6,310 nucleotides of DNA from an uncultured Rhizobiaceae group bacterium (lineage in GTDB: Bacteria; Pseudomonadota; Alphaproteobacteria; Rhizobiales; Rhizobiaceae), in NCBI GenBank assembly GCA_905479965.1, contig CAJQOR010000375.1:1-6310 (forward strand), written 5' to 3'. Numbering within the stretch: the stretch's first letter is position 1; every line of letters starts with the position of its first letter. The notes below the pieces were generated by a model. That model was not told where the DNA came from. It did no database searches and saw only the letters and a program-made list of their open reading frames with translations. A program made the translations under genes and the position numbers. This document shows positions 1 through 5,960 of this stretch, one piece after another.

Positions 1-138
1 TTGATCGACACGCTTTCACTGGTGTATATGGCTGGATCCGAAATCGACTTTGTTGATGATCTGATGGGACAATCATTTCAAATCAAAAATCCAAACGCGA
101 TTGCATCATGTGGATGCGGGACGAGCTTTTCCATATGA
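1..138 (+). CDS. erpA: ErpA/IscA-type iron-sulfur cluster carrier, C-terminal part
   Basis: Frame 1 is open from the window edge to a TGA at 136-138 and gives 45 residues. The fragment ends in [10 protein letters not shown] and contains [11 protein letters not shown] and IKNPNA, which is the typical C-terminus of A-type Fe-S carriers (HesB/IscA/ErpA family). The two cysteines of the CGC motif are codons 37 and 39 of the fragment. In the family they act with a third, more N-terminal cysteine, here outside the window, to hold an Fe-S cluster or iron for delivery to cytoplasmic apo-proteins. The CxC and the NPNA stretch make the family call firm. Choosing ErpA over IscA or SufA rests on the absence of suf or isc genes nearby and on a remembered rhizobial neighbourhood of an ErpA-like gene with xthA and exoR, so the symbol is less sure. 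The stop overlaps the next start (ATGA), which suggests translational coupling to xthA. Confidence 0.85.
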   Translation: MIDTLSLVYMAGSEIDFVDDLMGQSFQIKNPNAIASCGCGTSFSI

Positions 139-917
139 AAATTGTCACCTGGAATATCAACGGCATCAAAGCACGCCTTGAAAATCTTAAAACTTGGCTT
201 GAAGAATCGCAGCCAGATATCGCATGTTTACAGGAAATCAAATCTATTGATGAAAACTTCCCCCGCGAACAATTTGAAGCGATGGGCTATCACGTTGAAA
301 CATTTGGCCAGAAAAGTTTTAATGGCGTAGCACTGCTGTCCAAGATCAGCCCTGATGAGGTGAACCGCGGTCTGCCAGGTGATGATGAAGACGAGCAAGC
401 TCGATTTATCGAAGGTGTTTATTCCACACCACAAGGTGTGATCCGTGTCGTTTCGCTTTATCTACCAAATGGCAATCCCGTTGAGACTGAAAAGTTCCCT
501 TACAAACTAGGTTGGATGGCAAGATTGGAAGCCTTTGCCGCTGAGCGTTTAAAATTAGAAGAACCACTTGTCCTTGCCGGTGACTACAACATCATTCCAG
601 AGCCACATGATTGCAAAAATCCAAAATCTTGGGAAGGTGATGCTGCCTTTAGACCCGAATCCCATGCGGCCTATCGCAAACTGGTCAATTTAGGTTTCAC
701 CGATGCACTCCGTTCGGTCAACGATGAAGACAAGACATATACGTTTTGGGATTATCAGGCAGGCGCTTGGCAAAAAAACAACGGCATTCGGATTGATCAT
801 CTGTTGTTATCGCCAGAAGCTGCAAACTTGTTTGAAACTGCCGATGTTGAAAAACATGTGCGTGCGTGGGAAAAACCATCCGATCACGTACCGGTTGCAG
901 CTTATATCAACATATAA
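135..917 (+). CDS. xthA: Exodeoxyribonuclease III (AP endonuclease, XthA)
   Basis: A 260-residue member of the exonuclease/endonuclease/phosphatase superfamily, close in length to E. coli ExoIII. The family removes 3' blocking groups, cuts DNA 5' to abasic sites and degrades duplex DNA 3' to 5' with Mg2+, in cytoplasmic base-excision repair. The expected catalytic residues are visible: N7 in WNING, E34 in LQEIK, Y109 in SLYLPNG, D150 and N152 in GDYNI, D221 in RIDHLLLS, and the D250-H251 pair in KPSDHVPV. The [10 protein letters not shown] segment near 81-90 also matches ExoIII enzymes. I chose the ATG at 135 because [10 protein letters not shown] is the canonical family N-terminus and the ATG forms an ATGA overlap with the stop of the preceding gene. 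An in-frame ATG at 108 would add nine residues unlike the family and lies deep in that gene. No strong Shine-Dalgarno is seen (a weak GGGACGAG at 118-125), which fits coupling. It converges with exoR. Confidence 0.96.
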   Translation: MKIVTWNINGIKARLENLKTWLEESQPDIACLQEIKSIDENFPREQFEAMGYHVETFGQKSFNGVALLSKISPDEVNRGLPGDDEDEQARFIEGVYSTPQGVIRVVSLYLPNGNPVETEKFPYKLGWMARLEAFAAERLKLEEPLVLAGDYNIIPEPHDCKNPKSWEGDAAFRPESHAAYRKLVNLGFTDALRSVNDEDKTYTFWDYQAGAWQKNNGIRIDHLLLSPEAANLFETADVEKHVRAWEKPSDHVPVAAYINI

Positions 918-928
918 ACTAGATATTG

Positions 929-1744
929 TTAGTTAAGACCGCTTTTGAGCATATCATCTGCAACAGCAAGTGCTGTGCGACGATCAGCTTCTTCAGCTAA
1001 CGCAAATGCGCGCTCTTGAAGCGATAATATCCAGCCTTTGTCATTGGGTGCTGCACGTTCATGCGCAGTTGTGATCAAAGCCAAACCTCTGACAGTCTGG
1101 CCTTCTTCAAACAATAAATTACCGTAAACTGCAGATGCAGCTGGATGGCCGCCTGCGCGTGCACGATTGAGCCATTTCTTGGCCTGCCGTTTATTATCAC
1201 CACCACCAACACCATCTAAGATCATACGACCCAAACGATATTGCGCTTCCGGCACTCCAAATGCGGATGCAGCTTGGAAATATAGCTGCCGCGCAGCCTT
1301 AAAATTCACATTCACAGGGCTATTTGGTATGCCGCGTTGATAATAATCAGCCAATGACATGATCGCATTGACAAAATAACCAACATCCTCAGAACCGGGT
1401 TCTACACCTTGGCGGGCTATTTGTTGGTAATTTTTATAAGCTTCATAATCATCTTCAACGACACCATCGCCAAACGCATACATGTTTGCTAAAGCCCAGC
1501 GTGCGCCTCTATGCCCTTTATCTGCAGCATATTTATAGGCTTCGATCGCTTGCTTTTTTTCACCCTTTTTATAAGCCTTGAAACCGAACTTGAATAAATC
1601 CAATGGTCCGGATTTTTCATTCACTTCCGCAGACTTTGCTTTTGGATCAAACGCAAACGAGGTACTGACCATAAGACTAGACGCAAGCGTCAATCCTAAT
1701 GGAACAATGAAAATCCGAGCTATTTTGGATTTAGCTATCCGCAT
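929..1744 (-). CDS. exoR: ExoR-like periplasmic Sel1-repeat regulator
   Basis: A 271-residue protein starting at the ATG at 1744. Residues 1-31 form a Sec signal peptide: a basic start (MRIAKSKIAR), a hydrophobic core, and a likely cut after SFA before FDPK. The mature part is helical Sel1/TPR-like repeats, roughly at 77-112 (WALANMYAFGDG), 118-162 (a longer divergent unit), 163-198 (AQYRLGRMILDGVG) and a degenerate one at 199-235. Stretches such as SGPLDLFKFGFKAYK, QGVEPGSED, RQLYFQAAS and NLLFEEGQTV agree closely with rhizobial ExoR as I remember it. In rhizobia ExoR is a periplasmic repressor of the ExoS/ChvI two-component system, which controls exopolysaccharide, motility and acid or host responses, and it is destroyed by proteolysis. 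The reported cleavage region corresponds to about residues 81-90 here. An in-frame GTG at 1786 adds 14 residues ahead of the signal peptide and is disfavoured. GAGAGAAA upstream of 1744 is a weak ribosome binding site. The target pathway in this organism is inferred. Confidence 0.88.
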   Translation of the reverse strand: MRIAKSKIARIFIVPLGLTLASSLMVSTSFAFDPKAKSAEVNEKSGPLDLFKFGFKAYKKGEKKQAIEAYKYAADKGHRGARWALANMYAFGDGVVEDDYEAYKNYQQIARQGVEPGSEDVGYFVNAIMSLADYYQRGIPNSPVNVNFKAARQLYFQAASAFGVPEAQYRLGRMILDGVGGGDNKRQAKKWLNRARAGGHPAASAVYGNLLFEEGQTVRGLALITTAHERAAPNDKGWILSLQERAFALAEEADRRTALAVADDMLKSGLN

Positions 1745-2024
1745 AACAGTGTTTTTCTCTCGCACCCGTTGGGTGAATACCGCCACTATCGATCAAAAGG
1801 CCAACAGCTTCCGCATAATTACAAATTGCGCCAGATGTATAATCCATCCCGCACGGTTTTAGTGAATTAAAACATTTCAGTGATTCTGCATCAGAAAACT
1901 GAACATTTTGTATATCATCAATTTCGTTGATTAGGCTGAAGTCAAAAAACAGTGACAAATCAAGATTGTCATTCGCATAAGCGTGATGATTTTCCAATCC
2001 ATATTTGTCAAACTTTATTGTCAT
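1731..2024 (-). CDS. Hypothetical 97-residue protein, overlapping the exoR start
   Basis: I do not recognise this protein. The ORF starts at an ATG with a good ribosome binding site (GAGGAC, four bases upstream) directly after an in-frame TGA, so this is the only plausible start. The product is 97 residues and acidic in its N-terminal half, with FFDFSLINEIDDIQ and FSDAESLKCFN. It has three cysteines in the second half plus one near the end (C51, C58, C67 and the C of KHCYADS), and a glycine-rich GLLIDSGGIHPTG segment. There is no signal peptide or clear membrane helix, so it is probably cytoplasmic. It ends 14 bases inside the exoR ATG, so the two are probably co-transcribed and possibly translationally coupled. 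It could be a lineage-specific small gene, or an open leader region of exoR that is not conserved as protein. The ribosome site and sensible composition favour a gene. Confidence 0.5.
   Translation of the reverse strand: MTIKFDKYGLENHHAYANDNLDLSLFFDFSLINEIDDIQNVQFSDAESLKCFNSLKPCGMDYTSGAICNYAEAVGLLIDSGGIHPTGAREKHCYADS
1763..1775 (-). promoter_or_regulatory. Small hairpin just upstream of the exoR ribosome binding region
   Basis: CACCC and GGGTG form a perfect 5-bp GC-rich stem with a 3-base loop. On the - strand it ends right before the GAGAGAAA stretch that is the only candidate Shine-Dalgarno for the exoR ATG at 1744. It also lies inside the last codons of the small upstream ORF. A hairpin here could affect ribosome loading on exoR, or be opened by ribosomes finishing the upstream ORF. 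The structure is seen directly; the role is inference, and 5-bp stems occur by chance. Confidence 0.25.
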
Positions 2025-2195
2025 TCAAGTCCTCAACAAAACCTTTAGACGCGCCATAAGCAAGTCCTAAATGGATTTGCTCCTTCTTTGTGGCTGGAAA
2101 TAGGCAAACGACTTGAATGCAGATCTTTAAAAAGTTTTTCGCCCTGATTGTTGCCTGAATGCAACATCCACCCTCTTCGCGTACTCTTAAATAGC
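2025..2195 (-). other. Gene-free stretch between the small ORF and the valS terminator
   Basis: I see no convincing gene. Two overlapping - strand frames are open here, but both start inside the terminator hairpin and lack ribosome sites. One of them ends in a protein-like tail (HLGLAYGASKGFVEDLNDNKV) that runs 17 bases into the next ORF and could be the remnant of a decayed gene. A short perfect inverted repeat (TGTTGC, 6-base loop, GCAACA) lies at 2149-2166. The promoter for the small ORF and exoR should be in or near this stretch, but I could not find a convincing -35/-10 pair. Confidence 0.45.
2029..2034 (-). promoter_or_regulatory. Ribosome binding site of the 97-residue ORF
   Basis: GAGGAC on the - strand lies four bases before the ATG at 2024 and matches the anti-Shine-Dalgarno core (GAGG). 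It is the main evidence that the small ORF is translated and that it starts here. It is stronger than the site in front of exoR. Confidence 0.55.
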
Positions 2196-2233
2196 AATAT
2201 GGCCGCTTTGACAATATACAAAGCGGCCATATT
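2196..2233 (-). terminator. Strong hairpin, probable rho-independent terminator of valS
   Basis: A perfect 15-bp inverted repeat (AATATGGCCGCTTTG and its complement, at 2196-2210 and 2219-2233) with an 8-base loop begins five bases past the valS stop. The centre of the stem (GGCCGC) is GC-rich. The distal side on the - strand reads ATATTGCTATTT, which is U-rich but not a clean run. The position fits a valS terminator and it should separate valS from the downstream small ORF and exoR. Confidence 0.75.
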
Positions 2234-2238
2234 AATGA

Positions 2239-5097
2239 TTATTCAGCTTCTAAAACGCGGGCCAAAGCCTCGTTCAACTTAGCCTTTTGCCCTTCGAGTT
2301 CGGTGAGTCGCTCTCGTTCTGCAGCAACAACATCAGCTCGGGCATTAGCAACGAATTTTTCGTTGTTCAACTTACCATTTACCTTCTGCAGGTCGCCTTC
2401 AACCTTACCGATTGCTTTTTCCACACGCGCTTTTTCTGCATCAAGATCAATTAACGCACCAAGTGGCAGACTATATGTTGTTTCCGCAATTACGATTTGC
2501 ACAGCACCTTTGGTCACGTCACCATCGAGAACAATATCTTCAACGCGCGCGAGGAGCTTAATCGCAGGCAAATGGCGCATGAGCTGATCTTTTGTGGCAT
2601 CATCTGACTGGGTGACATGCAAAGGTGCTTTCGACGATGGCGGCACATTCATTTCTGAACGAACAGAACGCAATCCAGACACCAAATCAATCAACCAATT
2701 GATTTCAGCTGCTGCTTCCTCATCATTCAACTCAAGTGTCGGCCAATCAGCATGGCATAAAAGACCTGATTTAGCGTCGCCGGCTTCTGCAACTGACCAC
2801 AATTCTTCCGTCATGTAAGGCATGAATGGATGCATCAGGCGGTAGATGTTGTTTAAAACATAAGCAACACATGCACGCGCTTCTGTTTTTGCGTCGTCAT
2901 CATCGCCTTGGAAGGTCGATTTTAAAAGTTCCAAATACCAATCGCAAACTTGATTCCAAACAAATCGGTAAAGCGCAGAACCTGCATCATTAAAGCGATA
3001 GGTCTCAATACCTTTCGTAACTTCACCAACAGCCGCTGACAATTCCGTTAAAATCCAACGATTAACTTGAAGCTTGGCATTTTCAGGTTTGAAATTTGGA
3101 TCAAGCGCAGCACCATTCATTTCCGCAAAGCGTGTCGCATTCCAAAGCTTGGTACCAAAATTCCGGTATCCTTCAATGCGCGCTGTATCAAGGCGAATGT
3201 CACGACCCTGAGCTGCCATAATCGCCAAAGTAAAACGAACAGCGTCCACACCGTATTCGTCAAACAATTCCATTGGGTCGAGGCCATTGCCCTTCGACTT
3301 GGACATTTTCTGTCCATTTTTGTCCAAGACGAGCGCGTGGATATAAATTGTATGGAAGGGTTCAACAGGATTGCCATCTTCGTCCTTCATAAAATGAAGG
3401 CCAGACATCATCATCCGCGCAACCCAGAAGAAGATAATATCAAACGCTGTCATCAACACATCTGTTTGATAATAAGTCTCTAATTCAGGTGTTTTTTCAG
3501 GCCAACCCAGTGTTGAAAACGGCCAAAGAGCTGATGAGAACCATGTATCTAAAACATCTTCTTCACGTCTTAGAACCACACCCGCTCCAGCTTGGGCCTG
3601 AGCTTCCTCTTCAGACTTAGCAACATAAACATTATCGTCTTCATCATACCAAGCTGGAATTTGGTGACCCCACCACAATTGGCGCGAGATACACCAAGGC
3701 TGGATATTTTCCATCCAATTATAATATGTGTTTTCCCATGATTTGGGGACGAAATTTGTGCGCCCTTCCTTAACAGACGCAAGTGCAGGTTTGGCAAGCT
3801 CAGATGCTTCAACAAACCATTGATCAGTAATCATTGGCTCGATGACAACTTTTGAACGATCACCAAATGGCTGCATGATTTTCTTGCTTTCAACGTAAGG
3901 AATTTCATTTCCTTCGTCGTCCTTAGTCATCACAGCTAAGCCTTCAGCATTGATATCAGCGATTACTTTTTTCCGCGCTTCAAAACGATCAAGACCGCGA
4001 TACTCATCCGGTACGAGATTTATCTCATCAACATCTGCTTCACTTGGTAAGATGCCCTGCTCTACGATTGCTTTTGCCTTTGCAGCTTCAACCGCATATG
4101 GCGCACCATCTGCACGCATAGCAGCATCCGTCGCCATGAGGCGATAAAGCGGTATCTTATTACGCTTTGCAACTTGATAATCATTAAAGTCATGCGCACC
4201 AGTAATTTTCACAGCACCCGAACCAAAATCTTTATCAGGGTATTCATCTGTTATGATTGGAATGAAACGACGATGCTCTTTTGGGCCCACTGGGATTTCA
4301 CACAGTTTACCAACAATGGGCGCATAGCGTTCATCTGAGGGATGAACAGCAACCGCACCATCACCGAGCATGGTTTCAGGGCGCGTTGTTGCAATTGAAA
4401 TATAATCACGCGTTTCGCGCAACGTTACATTTCCATCCTCATCTTTCTCAACATATTCATATGTTGCACCATCAGCCAATGGGTATTTGAAATGCCACAT
4501 ATGGCCATCGACTTCTATATTCTCAACTTCAAGATCAGAAATCGCAGTCTCGAACATTGGATCCCAATTGACCAGCCGTTTGCCACGATAAATCAAACCA
4601 TCATTATAAAGTTTAACGAAGACTTCTAATACTGCTTTTGAAAGCCCTTCATCCATGGTGAAGCGTTCACGAGACCAGTCGCATGACGCGCCTAAACGTT
4701 TCAATTGATCAAAAATTTGACCGCCGGTATCAGCTTTCCAGTCCCACACTTTCTCAATAAAGGCTTCACGACCGAGTTCTCGGCGCGTTGGTAGCCCCTT
4801 CGCGGCCAAGTCTTTTTCAACAGCCAACTGCATTGCAATGCCGGCATGGTCCATGCCTGGTTGCCAAAGCACATTCTTACCCTGCATCCGGTTATAGCGG
4901 ATCATGATATCCTGCAAAGTATTGTTGAGTGCATGGCCCATATGTAAGGAGCCATTTACGTTTGGCGGCGGGATGACGATGCAATATGGATCCGCACCTT
5001 CTTTTGCGCCAGCGCCGGCTTTAAAAGCCTCAGCTTCATCCCAAGTTTTTGCAATTTTCGGCTCAACAGAAGCCGCGTCATAGTTTTTTTCAAGCAT
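2239..5097 (-). CDS. valS: Valyl-tRNA synthetase (ValRS)
   Basis: A complete class I aminoacyl-tRNA synthetase of 952 residues, near the 951 of E. coli ValRS. It charges tRNA-Val with valine in the cytoplasm and edits mischarged threonine. In order: PPPNVNGSLHMGH with the HIGH-type motif at 52-55; the CP1 editing domain with TTRPETMLGD (237-246) and the segment GAHDFNDYQVAKRN (about 300-313); the catalytic core resuming with NIQPWCISRQLWWGHQIPAW (464-483) and DTWFSSALWP (517-526); KMSKSKGN (597-604); an anticodon-binding helical domain to about 800; and a C-terminal coiled coil (about 885-950) ending in RVLEAE. I chose the ATG at 5097 (MLEKNYDAASVEPKIAKTWD) because ValRS proteins commonly begin this way. 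An in-frame TTG at 5109 would add MAIK. Neither start has a clear Shine-Dalgarno. The motif usually read as G(T/M)DHAGIATQ is GMDHAGIAMQ here, a minor variant. It appears to be transcribed alone. Confidence 0.98.
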   Translation of the reverse strand: MLEKNYDAASVEPKIAKTWDEAEAFKAGAGAKEGADPYCIVIPPPNVNGSLHMGHALNNTLQDIMIRYNRMQGKNVLWQPGMDHAGIAMQLAVEKDLAAKGLPTRRELGREAFIEKVWDWKADTGGQIFDQLKRLGASCDWSRERFTMDEGLSKAVLEVFVKLYNDGLIYRGKRLVNWDPMFETAISDLEVENIEVDGHMWHFKYPLADGATYEYVEKDEDGNVTLRETRDYISIATTRPETMLGDGAVAVHPSDERYAPIVGKLCEIPVGPKEHRRFIPIITDEYPDKDFGSGAVKITGAHDFNDYQVAKRNKIPLYRLMATDAAMRADGAPYAVEAAKAKAIVEQGILPSEADVDEINLVPDEYRGLDRFEARKKVIADINAEGLAVMTKDDEGNEIPYVESKKIMQPFGDRSKVVIEPMITDQWFVEASELAKPALASVKEGRTNFVPKSWENTYYNWMENIQPWCISRQLWWGHQIPAWYDEDDNVYVAKSEEEAQAQAGAGVVLRREEDVLDTWFSSALWPFSTLGWPEKTPELETYYQTDVLMTAFDIIFFWVARMMMSGLHFMKDEDGNPVEPFHTIYIHALVLDKNGQKMSKSKGNGLDPMELFDEYGVDAVRFTLAIMAAQGRDIRLDTARIEGYRNFGTKLWNATRFAEMNGAALDPNFKPENAKLQVNRWILTELSAAVGEVTKGIETYRFNDAGSALYRFVWNQVCDWYLELLKSTFQGDDDDAKTEARACVAYVLNNIYRLMHPFMPYMTEELWSVAEAGDAKSGLLCHADWPTLELNDEEAAAEINWLIDLVSGLRSVRSEMNVPPSSKAPLHVTQSDDATKDQLMRHLPAIKLLARVEDIVLDGDVTKGAVQIVIAETTYSLPLGALIDLDAEKARVEKAIGKVEGDLQKVNGKLNNEKFVANARADVVAAERERLTELEGQKAKLNEALARVLEAE

Positions 5098-5136
5098 TTT
5101 GATAGCCAATTATGGAGAAATGAAATTTTCCACCTT

Positions 5137-5165
5137 CGTAAATCCCAAGCAGGGTAATAAGTCAA
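5137..5165 (-). promoter_or_regulatory. Candidate promoter of valS
   Basis: On the - strand CTTGACT supplies a good alphaproteobacterial -35 element (TTGACT at 5160-5165). A 17-base spacer leads to TTTACG (5137-5142), a weak -10. Transcription would start near 5130 and leave a leader of about 33 bases. The spacing and the -35 are good, the -10 is poor. The position between the popZ terminator and the valS start is right. Confidence 0.4.
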
Positions 5166-5226
5166 GTTTTCAACCAATTGCAGGGGCAAATTCGCAAATG
5201 AAAATATATAAAAAGAGTAAAGGCAT

Positions 5227-5251
5227 AAAAAAAGGCCGCCACAGCGACCTT
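5227..5251 (-). terminator. Rho-independent terminator of popZ
   Basis: On the - strand AAGGTCGC and GCGGCCTT form an 8-bp stem with one G-U pair and a 4-base loop, followed by seven U residues. This is a textbook intrinsic terminator 24 bases past the popZ stop. It separates popZ from valS. Confidence 0.9.
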
Positions 5252-5275
5252 CTCGTTTAATAATGAGAATATGCT

Positions 5276-5806
5276 TTAGCTTTCCTGACCGCCACGTGCC
5301 ACGCGTTCGATTTCTTCGCGCACAAGTTTTTCCACCAAACCTGGTAGATTGTTATCAAGCCAATCTTGCAACATAGGTTTAAGCAAATCGTTTGCCATCC
5401 CCTCCAAAGACTGAGATGAACTTGCGGTAATCACTTCATTCAGTTGAGCAAATGAGGCAGCAACTTTCGCCTTAGGACCCGCCGAAATAAGAGCAGAATT
5501 AGCCGATGTTTGGTCCTCTGCGACCTCTTCTGAAGCAATAACGTCCACAATTTCAGACTGAACAACCGGTGTTTCAGGGGGTGAAACAACTTCTCGCGCT
5601 CTTTCAGGTGCTGATGTCAATTCGCCTTGATCAGAAACGGCAGATCGTTCAACAATAGCTGGTGCTTGTTGTCGAACTGGCTCAGCCTGGATCTCAGGAG
5701 CAGGTGCATCTTCTCCGCTATCATCATTACTTTGAATGATTTTACGGATAGAAGACAAGATGTCTTCCATGGATGGTTCTTCGCGTTGTGCAGGAGCCTG
5801 AGACAT
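5276..5806 (-). CDS. popZ: PopZ-type cell-pole organizing protein (DUF2497)
   Basis: A 176-residue protein with the three-part layout of PopZ. A conserved N-terminal helix (EPSMEDILSSIRKIIQS, 10-26) is followed by a long disordered acidic and proline-rich linker (about 28-105), and a helical C-terminal oligomerization region (LEGMANDLLKPMLQDWLDNN, then LPGLVEKLVREEIERVARG, 134-172). These ends match Caulobacter PopZ, EPTMEEILASIRRII at the start and LLKEWLDQNLP near the end, as I remember it. PopZ self-assembles into a polar matrix that anchors the ParB-bound chromosome origin and recruits cell-cycle signalling proteins. In Agrobacterium-like polar growers it marks the growing or new pole. 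No membrane segment is present. The ATG at 5806 has a good ribosome site. A place next to valS is usual in alphaproteobacteria, as I recall. The linker is long enough to be functional. The family call is firm; the exact polar role here is inferred. Confidence 0.92.
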   Translation of the reverse strand: MSQAPAQREEPSMEDILSSIRKIIQSNDDSGEDAPAPEIQAEPVRQQAPAIVERSAVSDQGELTSAPERAREVVSPPETPVVQSEIVDVIASEEVAEDQTSANSALISAGPKAKVAASFAQLNEVITASSSQSLEGMANDLLKPMLQDWLDNNLPGLVEKLVREEIERVARGGQES

Positions 5807-5811
5807 TTATT

Positions 5812-5817
5812 TCACCT
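5812..5817 (-). promoter_or_regulatory. Ribosome binding site of popZ
   Basis: AGGTGA on the - strand lies five bases before the ATG at 5806, with good match and spacing. It fixes the popZ start and is the clearest ribosome site of the larger genes in this window. Confidence 0.7.
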
Positions 5818-5960
5818 AATTCATACAAATAGAAACGAAATGATAATTACCGAATCACGTTAGATCATTTAATTGTATAGGAAAATTGCCTGTTCGGAAC
5901 ATTGCGAGTTTATACACTACTTTTCGTAAAGTATGGATTGAAATTCAATCAGGCAAATAT
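5818..5960 (-). promoter_or_regulatory. popZ upstream region with small dyads and a candidate -10
   Basis: This AT-rich gap must hold the popZ promoter unless popZ is read through from the gene upstream. On the - strand CTATACA (TATACA at 5874-5879) is a plausible -10 without a good -35. Three small dyads lie upstream of it: TGTTCGGAACA (5891-5901, centred on one base), TACTTT-TCGT-AAAGTA (5918-5933) and GATTGAAATTCAATC (5936-5950, centred on one base). A GAATC, matching the GANTC methylation site of CcrM in this class, lies at 5852-5856. No gene is seen. The dyads are seen directly, but any operator role is inference. Confidence 0.35.

Noticed and set aside
108..134. Earlier in-frame ATG for xthA adding nine residues
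   Set aside because: The extension lies inside the preceding erpA gene and is unlike exonuclease III N-termini. The ATG at 135 gives the canonical start and an ATGA overlap.
1745..1786. Longer exoR start at a GTG
   Set aside because: It would put 14 residues, several charged, before a well-formed signal peptide. The ATG at 1744 starts the signal peptide directly.
2008..2230. Two overlapping - strand ORFs of 61 and 68 codons
   Set aside because: Both start within the terminator hairpin after valS, have no ribosome site, and give sequences without recognisable features.
3067..3483. 138-codon + strand ORF opposite valS
   Set aside because: It lies entirely antisense to the conserved valS core including the KMSKS region, so its openness follows from valS codon use.
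4956..5189. Possible leader peptide overlapping the valS start (77 codons)
   Set aside because: It runs in another frame through the valS N-terminus, shows no valine enrichment or attenuator structure, and has no ribosome site.
5857..5876. Possible CtrA site (TTAA-N7-TTAA) upstream of popZ
   Set aside because: The - strand reads TTAAATGATCTAACG, which has only one TTAA and an imperfect second half.
5891..5910. Possible alphaproteobacterial LexA (SOS) box at the TGTTCGGAACA palindrome
   Set aside because: The class motif is a direct repeat GTTC-N7-GTTC. Here the arms are inverted with one central base and no second GTTC at the right spacing.
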